DNA of 64,000 nucleotides from Acorus gramineus (Eukaryota > Streptophyta > Magnoliopsida > Acorales > Acoraceae), in the NCBI GenBank assembly GCA_030737835.1, contig JAUJYN010000018.1, positions 3,348,001-3,412,000 on the forward strand, written 5' to 3'. Shown one piece after another: positions 1-12,364 of the stretch. The notes below the pieces were generated by a model. The model saw only the letters and a list, made by a program, of their open reading frames with translations, did no database searches and was not told the origin of the DNA. The position numbers were made by a program, and so were the translations under genes. The stretch's first letter is position 1; each line of letters starts with the position of its first letter.

Positions 1-1036
1 ACGGCTACGTGTATTACATGCTTCCTAAGTGGGTGGATCGAACCACTCACCGTTATCTGGATCGTCGCGAGTTCTGTCAACGAAAGCTGCAAAACACAAC
101 CAATGATGCTCAATTAAAATATGAATTCTCAAAACACACATACAAACCAACTTCACGGAGACACTAACTCTTGATGGTTCTCACATCATGCATAATAGCT
201 CTTTGACACACAATCAAGTAAAACTGGTACATCTACTACAACCAGCCCTAAACTTTAATCTCCACAGCACCAAATACACATACAATAATTCTGAAATAAA
301 TCATACATGTTCTTTGACATGTTAGGATCATAATCTGTGAACACATCATAATCTGATTTGGCCTCTACATGGCCGAAATAAAATGTTTTCAGAAACTGGT
401 CATTGCCTACGTGAATCTGAACAGTCCATGCAAATCAGGTTCTAACTTACAACAAATATAATATTATGATACCCAATTTCATATATAGAATCTAGACATA
501 TGGATGATCATATCATATGATGACACAATCCTAAAAATATGTCTCTAAGTACTAGTTTTACAAGGATTGTTATAGGACAGAAATCTGCCTTACTACAACA
601 CAAAACTCCCAACAACAAGAAAAGGGTAAAACACATACAATAGCATATATGCATCATTGCTGACCACCCAAAGCACTAGATGACAATACTCATACTTCAT
701 TGAAGCATAAACACAAATACCAACATGACACAAATGGGAAACAAACATACCATGAGAAGGGGGAAAAGGATGCATACAAGGAATTCCACTATCACCACAG
801 GCAATCAATCCATCACACATGCATAGCCATAACCACCACTAGATCAACACCCTCACATAAGCCAAAACAAACAATGAGGTTAAAAGAATGCCATGGAAAA
901 GAAGAGGGAGGTGGGGGAAATACAAGATTCACACACACTCACCATCATTTTCACTCTTCCTTCATTTCCTTCTCTTCATCTTCATTTGCACCACCAAAAT
1001 CACACAAAAAGGGGGCTGACCTAGAGAGAATGAGAG

Positions 1037-1073
<37 letters not shown>

Positions 1074-1249
1074 AACTCAATTTAAGGTTTTGAGAGTGTG
1101 AGATGGGGGCAAAAGAGGTACAAATGAGCTTGGTGTGATGAGGTAATGAGGGGGTATAATTAGACTTACACTCACCTCTAATAGAGACATTAGGAACCAA
1201 GGGTTGGAGAATGGGGTGATACTTGCCTAGAGTCACCACCCAACCAATT
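1..1249 (-). repeat. Partial gypsy LTR (minus strand), truncated at the window edge
   Basis: Read on the minus strand this matches the 5' half of the solo LTR at 35616-39985: the shared stretches around 40-300 correspond to about 38340-38620. It contains the LTR micro-exon at 51-86 (36 nt), flanked on the minus strand by TTGCAG and GTGAG. It stops abruptly at 1249, where the 3' end of another LTR of the same orientation begins. The likely history is an LTR inserted into, or recombined with, an older one. No coding sequence is present; open frames here are chance. Confidence 0.65.
1039..1070. repeat. (GA)n microsatellite
   Basis: An uninterrupted run of about 16 GA dinucleotides inside the LTR fragment. 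The same LTR region at about 39240-39260 has only a short GA-rich tract, so the array probably grew after insertion. Confidence 0.95.
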
Positions 1250-4200
1250 TGTCACGCCCTAGGCGTCCCCGAGACGTGGCAATAATAAATAAGATATCAG
1301 CTATCAATACCTGAGGTCAATAAGGGCACCAACAAAACAATACACAAGGCATCAAAGCAAGATAAAGATAACTGACTGAAAAGCGGAAGCATAATATATA
1401 GCAATGTCTGTAAATCAAAACATTATTATAGACCCGAATACACAATCAATGTCCTGTGGAAGCCAAGTCTAGACCAAAGAAAATACAACCTGTGCCACAT
1501 GCACGATTTACAAAGCATAAAAAGACTCTAGGAATGCTGACAGCCTCGCACTCGCCACCCGCCGGAAGAACGCTCCACGCCCATAAGACCACGCCACCGG
1601 AAAGCTCCAGCTCCACGCCCAACACTGCCCCTGAAAAGAAACAGTATGCGAGGGGTGAGCTACAAGCTCAGTGAGTGGCTGGAAACCAATCACCATTCTA
1701 CAGATCAAAACATAATAAGTTCCCTTTTTCAAGGAAAAACATGGGTAGAAACCCAAAGGATCACTGGGTCACGCGGCGGCGCGACCAACCTCACCCCCAC
1801 CCTAACTCCCGGCGGGAGTCTTTTGGGACTTATGGGGAGAGACCATACCGTCGGTCGAAGAGACCCGGATTTACTGGTCTAGGGACCATGCCGTCGGTCG
1901 AAGAGACCCGGATTTACTGGTCCACTCAACACTACTAGATCATCTACATCTAGATAATCGCCCATCGATGTCCTTCAATCATCGATCACGAGACCGGACC
2001 CAACATCTATGGGAACGGTCGAACAACGTGTCACGAGGCGACGCGTCTTCGCCTCATCCACACCCTCACTCCTGAAAGGAGACATTTTGGGACTTTGGGA
2101 GAGACTTAGACTGCTCTACACCCCTGGTCCACCAGTAGCCTCTCCCCGCTCCGTAGCTTACCTGGTCTACTCCCACGATTTAGCACAGTCCGAAACTAAA
2201 TCAGGAGGTGCCTAGTGATGGGAGCCCTCTGTCAGGACGGCCTGTCTAACGCCGGGGATGTCACTACATCGGATCCAAATGAAGGGGGAGAACGATTCCA
2301 TGTTCGCAAAGCGGAACCCAATGGAAAACAACCACTCTTGATACTCGCTCATCGCGATATCACACACCTGCATAACAGCAACCAATACACTCATATTAAC
2401 CTCAAAGTAGTCATAGTCCCTAAACCGGAGTAACTACACAAACTAGTGGGTCGTAACATCGCCGACCCACCACACCCTCACCCTCACCCTCAAGGGGGTG
2501 ACATGGCCTTTTGGGTCTGACTAGGCTGTTAATCACCCTTGGTCCACCGATAGCCTCTCCTCCACACCGTAGCTCGCCTGGTCTACTCCCACGATTCAGC
2601 ACAGTCCGAAACCAAATCAGGAGGTGCCTACTGATGGGAGCCCTCTGTCAGGACGGCCTGTCTAACGCTGAGGAGTCCCTACACGGATTCAACGAAGGGA
2701 AGAGAATAGCCTACCCACACGCATGCGATCCTCTTGGATCCGCCGACACCGATCTCAACTCTACAAATGACATGAATTCTTCAGAATTCCACTAGGGCGC
2801 ATAACTAAGATGCGGGGAAAGCATATATTATAACAACTGGGTTATAATATTTTCTAAGGCATGCTTGCAACTAAATGCTCACATAATCCCCTAAGATGCG
2901 GGGAGACATATATCATAACCACAAGGTTACAATATTCACTAAGGCATGCTCACATTCTGATTTAATTAGATTAAACTAGATGGGAACATGCATAGCTCGG
3001 GGCTTGGTATCTAAGCATGCATAGGCCGCTATACATGATATAAGGGTGCATATCCCTAGCATACAAAGTCTAAGGTGGCATGGATACATCATAGCAAAAC
3101 ATGCATAGATCAAGGCTCTTAAGTACAGGACATGGTGTCCAGGCATGTACGGGCCTCTATACATGATGTATGGGTGTGTATATCCCTAGCATGCAAGGTC
3201 TAAGGTGGCATGGATACATCATAATAATCAGGCATGCACAGGTGGCTACATAATTTAGCTAGGGGCCCCCATTGATGCGCGACGCGCGTCTATGCGGGTC
3301 GAGCGCATCCCTAGAGAGGGGGGGGGGGGATTGGAATCGAACCACTCACCTTACGACCCGGGACCTCGCGCATCCCATCCAACGAGATCTGCAAGGTAGG
3401 GGCATCCAACTGGTGAGAAACAACACAATTTATACATAAAAATCATTAGAAATACCCCATACTCGGACAAGCATGCATACGGGCTCGCACGCATGCGAGC
3501 ACGGACGTACGCACGCGAGTCCGAGTGCCCTGACACCTACTCGAACACTTGGGCAGCCAAACGCATGGCCCCCCCGCATGCGCACGCACGAATGCGCACG
3601 CACGCACGCACCCCAACACCATCGGCGCACTGCCGCGCGCCTAGACGCGCTGTCGCCCCCACGCGCACGCTCGCGCGCGCCCGCGCGCACTACAGGCCCA
3701 GCCCTCGCGCCCTCGCACAGCACCCCGCGCACGCCCCAGCACGCACACGCACGCGCGCGCACTGGTCCCCAGCCCCACGCCCAGGCGCATGCCCAGGCGC
3801 CCTGCTCCGCGCGCGCACGCTCGCGCGCACTCCCGCGCACACGCCCGCGCGCGTCTGCGCGCCCGCCAGCGCTCGCCTGCACCCGCCCGCACGCAGACAG
3901 CCCCCAACGCGCGCCCACCTTGCCCTAACCCCATTTTAACCCTTCCCAACCCCTCACACACACCCTAACACCTCTACCTAGCATGCATGACCTCCCCAAC
4001 ATCCCCTTTAGCCATTAAAATCAAGAAAAGAAGGGGAGGAGCTCACCTTGGAGGTGGAACAAAAGGGGGAGGTTCGGGGGCCCTTCGCGCACCGAAACGC
4101 CGCCACCGAGACCACCACCACCACCACCTCTCCTCAGCCTTCTCCTCAGCCCTCCATGGCTGCAAATCAGGGGGGGGGGGGAGGGATTCATGCAAAGAGA

Positions 4201-5086
4201 GCTTGAGAGAGGGGAGAACAAACAACAACACACATGGACCAACTTTTTCTTCCTTCTCCACCATCTCCTTCTCTTCCTCTCTTTGAGGCATAACAACAAA
4301 TACTTGGTGGGGCTTTGGAAAAAGAAAAGAGAGGGCAAGAAATGCAATCGACGTGGGATTTGGGAGGGGAGAGAGAGAGAGAGATATTTATCACAAATAT
4401 CTTAAGGGGGAATTACTAAGTCGCCCTTTGACTAGAAATTCTGCGCAAGCTTCACTGGAACAGCCATAACTTCCTCGATATAGCTCCGAATTGCTCAATT
4501 CCAAGTCCGAGGGAAAGCTAAGAAGATTATCTACAACTTTCATGTTCATGCCAAGATCAAATAATCCGTCTAGCTATTCCGAAATTAAAGCTAAGCATCA
4601 AGCAGGGCTTGCCAGAATTTCCATCCCCGGGGTATACTTTGAAAAATACCCATAACTTTTACTACAAGAATCCAGTTGACCTAATTCCACTTCTGTACGA
4701 AAGCTAACTCAAAACTGAACATCTCATAGTAAACTCATATTTAAACCTCTTCATCTTCGATTTTAACAAAATCAAATCCACATACCAAATCAAAAATACA
4801 TAACTTCTAATAAAAAAATTATGTACCCAAATTTTCGAACAGAGCGCTCCAAATGACACATGCACAACACAATTAAAGAACCAACCAAAACCCAGTAACA
4901 ATTAAACACGGATACCATTTTGAACTGTATAATTTTTTTAAAAATGTCAGAACGCGATGAAAATTTACAGGTAAGTCAAAGCAGATATTAGGATCACCGA
5001 TATGCGGTTATATTTTTAAATTGAGCGTCTGAACTCTAAAAATAAATAAAAACATGATATTTAATTACTCAAAAGTGACACAAACA
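1250..5086 (-). repeat. Long gypsy LTR, probably solo, minus strand
   Basis: The minus strand ends in GGGCGTGACA at 1250, the same 3' terminus as the + strand chromovirus LTRs. It begins near 5086 with a TGTTTGTGTCAC-like 5' end. In order on the minus strand it has a U3 homologous to 39450-39985, a splice-donor-like site near 4040, a GC-rich segment (about 3960-3430), a micro-exon at 3350-3388 (39 nt), and the GGGTGA/CACCCT arrays near 2480. There is no PBS beside the 3' end and no polypurine tract beside the 5' end, so it is not part of a full element here. Flanks CAATT (left) and TAAAA (right) do not match, so no target-site duplication (TSD) supports the exact 5' limit. Confidence 0.7.
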
Positions 5087-5753
5087 TAAAAGTATATGAT
5101 CACACAGGTCCCTGGTCCAAGGAATTAGGCTGCATTTGATTTATAGTCTATTTCCCTTGATGTTACTTATCTATCAAACTATGACATTCGGGGTATGTTA
5201 TTAATGCTTCAATTTTTTTTCGCTAAGTTAACTCCACTAGGGAACCCCATCACCCAGCGATGCTCACATCACAACTATTGTTGGTACAATTGTGGTTATT
5301 CAGGTATTCTTAAAGTTATAGGAGAACTCTATGTGATAAATTTCAAAGTTTTAGAGAAAATTCAAACAAAGGTATTTCAATATGCATCACTTGATTTCAT
5401 TCATTGATTTATAATGGCTTCCAAACACGTGCATTTACGCATGCATTTAACTAGCTAGTTTCATTAATGTAGAACAAAACTTATTTCATTAATTTCACAA
5501 AATTTATCATTTAGCTTGTTTATATTTATAGTCAAATTATGTGATTGTTGTGCATTTAATTCGTGATGATAAAATCTTATTATTTGATTAATTTTAAGAT
5601 TTTTGTGTTTTCATGTTTATCAAAATCGTATCTTTATCTAGAAGATTTGGTTTATCAATGTATTCTTCATGAGTGGACTACAAAAACAAAAAGTGCAATA
5701 AAAATTGGGTTTGCTTAATAGATCCACAGAGGAGGAGCTTCCTTGGTTGAGTC
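5087..5753. other. AT-rich intergenic DNA
   Basis: No recognisable gene, RNA or transposon structure seen. Open frames are short and lack recognisable domains. Confidence 0.6.
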
Positions 5754-6288
5754 TGTTGGGAAAAGATGTGTTGAGAAATAAGACCAAAGAACACACAAAT
5801 TTACGTGGAAAATCCTTTCAAGATGAAAGGGAAAAAACTAGGAGTCGAACTCCGAAAACTTCCACTATAGAAAATGGGATTACAATATCTCTCTAGAACT
5901 CACTAGAGGAAACATTCTCAAGAGAACACCTCACTCACAACTATTTTTGTGTAGTGGATTTACAAGTAGGAACTCTCTCTCACTCTCTCTACTTTCTTCT
6001 TCTCTTGGATTGGATTGGATTGAGTTTCCACTCCCATCTCCCTCCTTTATATAGAGAAGATATATCACTTAGTGTTCCACCAACAACTTAATGAACACCT
6101 CTTCCTATGCATTGAGAAGGGGCAACCCTTTAATCTACCAAGACATAGGAGACTACACCAATAAGTTCATACATAATTCGAAGAATCAACCATGTGTTCC
6201 CAAGGTAATGAATATATGCACCAAGAACTAAGTGCAAGCACCAAGTACAAAGGCCACCTTCTCATGGGATGGGTCACCATTCCCATCA
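5754..6288 (+). mobile_element. Probable Ty1/copia solo LTR
   Basis: A 535-bp segment with terminal inverted TGTTGGGAA at the start and TTCCCATCA at the end, the TG...CA layout of an LTR. Flanks are GAGTC (5749-5753) and GAATC (6289-6293), a 5-bp TSD with one mismatch. A TATA-like TTTATATAG lies at 6046-6054. The leader-like stretch with ACGTGGAAAATCC resembles plant copia LTRs. No second copy or internal region lies nearby. Confidence 0.6.
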
Positions 6289-8731
6289 GAATCCACATCT
6301 CTTACATTCTATTTTATTTTATTTATTGCTTTGATGCTTGATTGGATTAATGTTATATTACATGTTCTTTTATTTTTATTTATTTATTTCTAAAATTCTC
6401 TTTTATTTCTATTTATTTATCTTCGATGATTGCTTTGATGATTTTGATGTTTAACTGGATTAATGTTAATTTTTTTATTTTCGAGATTGAAAAATAAAAG
6501 GGTTATTTTTAATGTGGGAATATGTGTATGTAGAGTAGAGGACTTGCTTTTGTTAATTTTGGAATTAATCAATATTTCCATAAAAAGTATGAATTGGGGA
6601 AATATACCTAAAGTACCCCTTAACAAAAAAATTTAAATTTAAATATATAAAAACACTAATAATAGACATAAATAATCATTTTTTTTATTTTAAATTAAAA
6701 AATAGCAATTAGAATACTTCAAAAAGTAATTGATTTTTAGAACATCCGTGGATTAGAAATTTAAAACGGATAAGATTTAAATCTTAAAAGAAAAATTGTA
6801 ATTCTTATCTAAAATCTAATGGATTTTAATAAATTTATCAACCAATTGATGCAAATCTACAAACAAATGAGCGATATCCATATCAATTCAATTTTTTTAA
6901 ATTGGATTTAGATATACAGTAAAGATATTCATCAAATCTATTATTTTCTTTCACAGAACCTAAATAATCAAACGGATAAAAGAAATCTTCTATAACTATG
7001 AGAGTATCAAATAATCAATGGTGCGGTTGTCAAAGACGATCTAAAGCAGGTTCGTTATCAAATTTTTTTGTTAGTACTTTCAAGATGTGTTATAAATTAG
7101 AAAGGTAAATTATTTTTGTTATTATTTTTGGATTATGGGATTATAATCTTATTAAAAAAAAAATATACAAATGAAACATACCAGCAAAATATTTATTTTT
7201 GTTAGTACTATTAGGATCTGTTGGGATTCAATCATATTCAAAGAACATACAATAAAAAAAAAACCATTCAAACATCGCAATTGTTTTTCCATTTGTTGTA
7301 TAGTGGACAATTACTTATTAAGATTTAGGCTTTGTTTGGATGTACGATTGAAACGTTGAGATTCTTAGAATCTTGCGTTTCAAACTCAAATGTTGTTTCA
7401 TTAGCTTTTCAATTGCAATTTTTGGCCTAAAAAGATAAATGGTGGTTTGAAATGCTGAAAATATGTTTGAATCCACGTTTGAAAATTTTAGTTTTTCAAA
7501 AGCAGAATCTACTCAAATACAGATTCAAACCATCCTTAGATAAATCATAAACATATGTTACATTATTTTTATTATAGTACAAAAAAATATATATTACATG
7601 GTATAAAAATTTATTACCCTATATGTTGGATTAAAAGATTTTTCATCTTTTGTTTCATTGTATTTTTTTTTTATTATCTCAGGTGAAGTGTTGATGTATT
7701 ACGGGAAGATAAACATAATATCTTTAATACAAAATAGAGGTAAAAAGAAAAAGTATATTTTTTGTGTTTGATATTTTTGAATATTTTTGTTCGGGTTGCA
7801 TGAAGGGAAAAAAGTTATAGTTCTCTTTGCTTGATTTGAAATTTTAATCCTACCTCAATGTGCTTCGATATGATGCAATGTAGGTTTTTTTTCTTCTACA
7901 ATTTAAGTTTGTTTGGTTGTCATTTGTTGATCTACATGGAGAGTTATGATTTTATGTTTGGAGTTTGATTTCAGACTGTAATGTTTAGTTGAATACCTTA
8001 TGAACATGATCTATTATATTTTCATCACAATTATTCCATAGTATATATTTTTATTATATAAATATTATTAGAGCGCTGCCGATACACTGCGCTATGTATT
8101 ATTATTATTATTATTATTATTTTCTAAAAATAAATATACTTCTGTGTATACTGCGTTTCGTGTAATAGGATTGCAGATGGGGTTGCATGCGCGGGGGGGG
8201 GGGTGTACATTACATTAAAACATTTTCTTGAAGATCCAAAAAAGAAAAAAAGTAAACAAGGAATAAAATTAACTTGAACATTTTACCAATTATTACGGTG
8301 ACTTTTTTTTTTCCTATGTGTGAAATTAATTTTAATTTTTGATGTAGTCTGAATATTATGGTCATTCTTTTGTTTTTTATTTTATTATTTTATCTGTAAC
8401 TAATTTTATATTTAGGAGTATGTAAGTGACCTAAATTTCCAAGTTGTAGAATTATTACAAAATAAAACGAGAATTAAAGTTAAATTTTAGAAATATGATT
8501 CACATGGAATTTGTGATTTCTATCTCATTCAATTATATATATATCTTAGGGTGCAGAAGAAATCAGAATAGCCTATTCATGTCTTATACAACCCAAAAAA
8601 ATACTAAAGGCAAAATAATGATGATAGTAAAGAATTGCAACTAAATAGAAATTGATCAAATAGCTCTATCCCAGAATATTAATCTATCCCAATTACGGTC
8701 ATATCACACTCCAAGTGAGGGTTTATATAAT
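6289..8731. other. AT-rich intergenic DNA, no gene recognised
   Basis: Very AT-rich with poly-A/T runs and an ATT trinucleotide run near 8098-8121. A GGCTTTGTTTGGATGT motif at about 7329-7344 resembles the terminus of hAT-type MITEs, but I could not find a matching inverted end. No coding signal seen. Confidence 0.5.
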
Positions 8732-8939
8732 CAGGGGCAGACACATAACTTAATTTTGGGGGTGCTTGGAACTAAATTTTCATAGGCAAAATTTTACTCT
8801 ATAATAGGAAAAGTGTAGTAAAATTTTATATAAGAAAATAAGTTCACATTCAAAATAAATTAATTCTAAATATTTTTAATATCTTATTTTTTCAAGTATC
8901 TCAACTATTTATCATATAAAATAAACCTCACGGTGGTTG

Positions 8940-8980
<41 letters not shown>

Positions 8981-9555
8981 AGGTTTTTTCATCCAATGTT
9001 TGGTTAACAATGTATATGAGATATATAAAAGAGTACAAGACAACAACATACATAATGTGTAATAATATTCCGAAATTTGGTTAAGTCGGTAAACACCTCA
9101 CACCACATAATAACATAGAAAAAATGTAATCACTTAAGGGTGTTTTGGTATGTTAAAAAATTCAAGGGACTTAAAAAATAAGTAATTAAAAAAATGCTTG
9201 AAATTAATTTACCCAAGTAAATAAAATTTAAATATTAGATTAAGTATCTAATAAAAAATGAAAAATATAAATAGTTCACTATGTGGAATCATAGGATGGT
9301 TTACACAATCAAGTTGTTCACAATGCAAAAATATTTAACAAACCACGGTCATTTAAATGAAGGGATATTTTGCACAAATCAATTCTTTATGTTTCCCTCT
9401 CTGTTGTTAAATTTATTACGTTTTTATTTCTTCCTAAAGATTTTCTTTCTTTGGATTCCTTGTTGGGGTCAACGGATTCCTTGAAACCTTATGTCACAGT
9501 ACGTGCCTTATACGGTGCTGTAACCCGACCTAGTCCACAAATAGATCTGCCCCTA
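8732..9555. mobile_element. Possible hAT-like non-autonomous element
   Basis: The ends are CAGGGGCAGA (8732) and TCTGCCCCTA (ending 9555), a 10-bp terminal inverted repeat with one mismatch, close to the CAGGGGC-type ends common in plant hAT elements. The flanking 8-mers TATATAAT and TATACATG agree at only 5 of 8 positions, so the TSD is weak. The interior is AT-rich, holds a (TA)n array and has no transposase-like frame. Confidence 0.4.
8941..8979. repeat. (TA)n microsatellite
   Basis: About 19 perfect TA dinucleotides within the possible hAT-like element. Confidence 0.95.
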
Positions 9556-9657
9556 TATACATGAACTTTTATATTTTTTTGTCTTATTTCTATCATATTT
9601 CTTTTTTTTTAACAAATGATACACCTAGTCATAAGAATCATTCTAAAACTATCTTAT

Positions 9658-9810
9658 TGTTGTAAATATGGATGACCATTATATTCCATTTATTCTTTGT
9701 AACCACCCATCCTTCTTTTAAGGGATTGATAAAATCCAATCCCATTTCAAATCTCTTTTAATGTTGTATTTGTTGCCTATAAATAAAGGCACGCATTGTA
9801 TTCTAGACAT
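9658..9810 (+). repeat. Truncated 5' LTR of the copia element
   Basis: About 150 bp aligning with the first part of the right LTR at 28164, including the shared words CCTTCTTTTAAGGGATTGAT and ATAAAGGCA. It stops after CTAGACAT, where the Mutator-like insertion starts. The remaining LTR (the counterpart of 28315-28429) and the primer-binding site were not found to the right of that insertion. Confidence 0.75.
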
Positions 9811-10784
9811 TTTTTTTAAGGGTTAAAGACATCTAAGTCCCTACAAACATGAGAAAACCCATATAAGTCCCTACTAAAATTAGGACAGACGTACGAGTCC
9901 CTGAAAACTCAGAAAAACCCAATTATCATCCCTGAGTTAAATTTTCATCCAAACTTAACGGAATATTCCCAGAATATTCTGTCACATATAATTGTGTTGA
10001 CATTGAAGTCCTTATAAACAGTCATAAAGACAAATTAGTCCCTGCAAAAGATAAAATTACCCCTGAAAGACTTTTACATTAAATTGTGTACACATTGCAG
10101 TCCCTGTAAACAATCATAAAGACAAATTAGTCATTGCAAAAGACAAAATTGCCCCTGAAAGATTTTTACATTTAATTGGATAGACATTACAGTCCTTATA
10201 AATAATCGGAAAGACAAATTGGTACATGTAAAAGATAAAAATGCCCCTGAAAATTTTTTACATTTAATTGTGTAGAAATTGCAGTATTTTAGAGGGTATT
10301 TAATTTTTAAATTGCAATGTCTGCACAATTAAATGTAAAAATCCTTCAAGGGTATTTTTGTCTTTTAGGGGGACCAATTTGTCTTACAATTGTTTATAAG
10401 GACTGTAATGTCTATTCAATTACATGTAAAAGTTTTTCAAGGGCAATTTTATCTTTTGCGGGGACTAATTTATCTTTATGATTATTTATAGGGACTACAA
10501 TATATACACAATTTAATGTAAAAGTCTTTTAGGGGCAATTTTATCTTTTGTATGGACTAATTTGTCTTTATGACTGTTTATAAGGACTTCAATGTCTACA
10601 CAATTATATGTGATGGAATATTCTAGAAATATTCCATTACATTTGGATGGAAATTTAACTCAGGGATGATAATTGGATTTTTCTGAGTTTTCAGGGACTC
10701 GTATGTTTGTCTTGATTTTAGTAGGGATTTATATGGGTTTTCCCATTTTTGTAGGGACTTAGATATCTTTAACCCTTTTTTTAA
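9811..10784. mobile_element. Mutator-like foldback element with 9-bp TSD
   Basis: The element body 9820-10775 (956 bp) begins GGGTTAAAGA and ends with the inverted CTTTAACCC. The 9-mer TTTTTTTAA directly flanks both sides (9811-9819 and 10776-10784), the 9-bp TSD expected of the Mutator superfamily, although this T-rich word is low in complexity. Nearly the whole element is one inverted repeat folding around about 10300. Each arm holds roughly 110-bp units with AGGGGCAATTTTGTC-type and GGGACTAATTTGTC-type words. There is no transposase frame, so it is non-autonomous. Confidence 0.8.
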
Positions 10785-12364
10785 ACAACCTGTGCAACCA
10801 GTATGGAAATATGCAAATTTTTTTTCTTGCAATGAAAAACCATGCAATATTTATGCAAACCATGCAACCTGTGACAACCCTGCTGCAATCCGTGCAACTC
10901 GTATGCATTTTTTTTCTCATGCAATCATGCAATATTTTTTTTTATGCTATTTTTCATGCAAGAGTTCCATGAATATTTGTTATTGAATCTCATATTTGTT
11001 TGAATTTTCTTGAAAATTATTATAAATCTATGTATAGAATTAGAAGTTCTCACAAATAAATAAAAGAACTAGAAGTTCTTATTTTATATATAGAACCAGA
11101 AGTTTTAAGTAACTTTATATATAGAACCAAAAGTTCTTATTAACTTTATATATATAACTAGAAGTTTTTATTTTATACATATAACTAGAAGTTCTTATTT
11201 TATATATAGAACCAGAAGTTTTAATTAACTTTATATATAGAACCAGAAGCTTTTATTTTATACATAGAACCAAAAGTTCTTATTTATATATAAAACCAGA
11301 AGTTCTAATTACTTATATATATAGAACTAGAAATTCTTATTTTATATATGTTAACCAGAAGTTCTAACTTTATACGCAGAACCAGAAGTTCTTATTTTAT
11401 ACATAGAACCAGAAATTCTTATTTTATATGTAGAACCAAAAGTTCTCACAAACAAATGATAGAATCAGATGACCTATTTATTTATTTATTTATTTTCTCT
11501 TAACCATGATTGTTTAAATGTCTTCGTGTTATATAAATCCATAATGTATTCAATTAATGAAAATTTAAGAAATTAATCAATGATAGATTTTTTTCGGATA
11601 GAATTATTATGTCGCGTATATATTTTGGTTTGTTTTTAGCCTATTATCTTTTGGTAATGAAGATATGATATTATCCACATGCATGCAAGTATGATGTATT
11701 TAAAATTGTTTTTCATATCACAAGATCTGGTTTTTTTTTATTATAAGGCCCATGCAGAATGTATAGAAAATTAAATGGCAAATATGTATGGATGACATTG
11801 AGTGTGGATGGCAGTACTGTAATTTCATGGATTATGATCATGCATATATTTTTTTTGAAAGTTTTATTGAAATGAATATTACTCTTCAAAATACTATATT
11901 ACGTGGGCATTTTTTTTTTATATTATTAATGTCTCATTTATAAACCCATAAAGTTTGATTGTTATGAATGCATGGATCTTATATTTCGGAAATCCCTATA
12001 AGGTTAAGACCATTAATATATTTGTGGATAAAATATAATTTTATCTAACCACAAGTCAAGTGAAATTTGAACTTTATGTTTATATGCTTAAGGACATTTA
12101 ATTTCACCGAATCTAAGATGGCCATGACTGAATGAATCAGTAATAAAGGGGTTGACAGGGCATTAGCTCTCATCTAGATTCATATTATATCATTTTATTC
12201 TTCATTTTGCATCAATGATTGTTAATTTTTTTCTTTGAGGCATCACACACATGATGACATGAAAAATACAGAAATTTTTATTGTATTTGGATTATTTAAT
12301 GGTTAATTTATTAAAATATTTATTCTATTTTGAATGACTGAATTTTATTATCCATTTTAAAGGT
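10785..12364 (+). other. Degenerate leader/gag region of the copia element
   Basis: This lies between the broken 5' LTR and the copia protease. Around 10790-10970 the word ATGCAA recurs many times. A 27-31 bp minisatellite follows (annotated separately). No gag zinc knuckle, PBS or long open frame was recognised. It could be untranslated leader plus unrelated inserted DNA. Confidence 0.45.
11036..11470. repeat. Minisatellite with palindromic AGAAGTTCT core
   Basis: About 15 imperfect tandem copies of a 27-31 bp unit, consensus AGAACCAGAAGTTCT followed by an AT-rich spacer such as TATTTTATATAT. Each core AGAAGTTCT is a near-perfect palindrome, and AGAAC/GTTCT bracket it as a longer dyad. Copies differ by scattered substitutions, so the array is old. 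Confidence 0.9.

Noticed and set aside
7329-7560. hAT-type MITE starting GGCTTTGTTTGGATGT
   Set aside because: No inverted partner end or TSD could be found.
11036-11470. Possible CRISPR-like array
   Set aside because: Unit spacing is 27-31 bp with no unique spacers; it is a tandem minisatellite in plant DNA.
11036-11470. Heat-shock element array
   Set aside because: The dyad GAAGTTC has one base between GAA and TTC, whereas the heat-shock element needs two.
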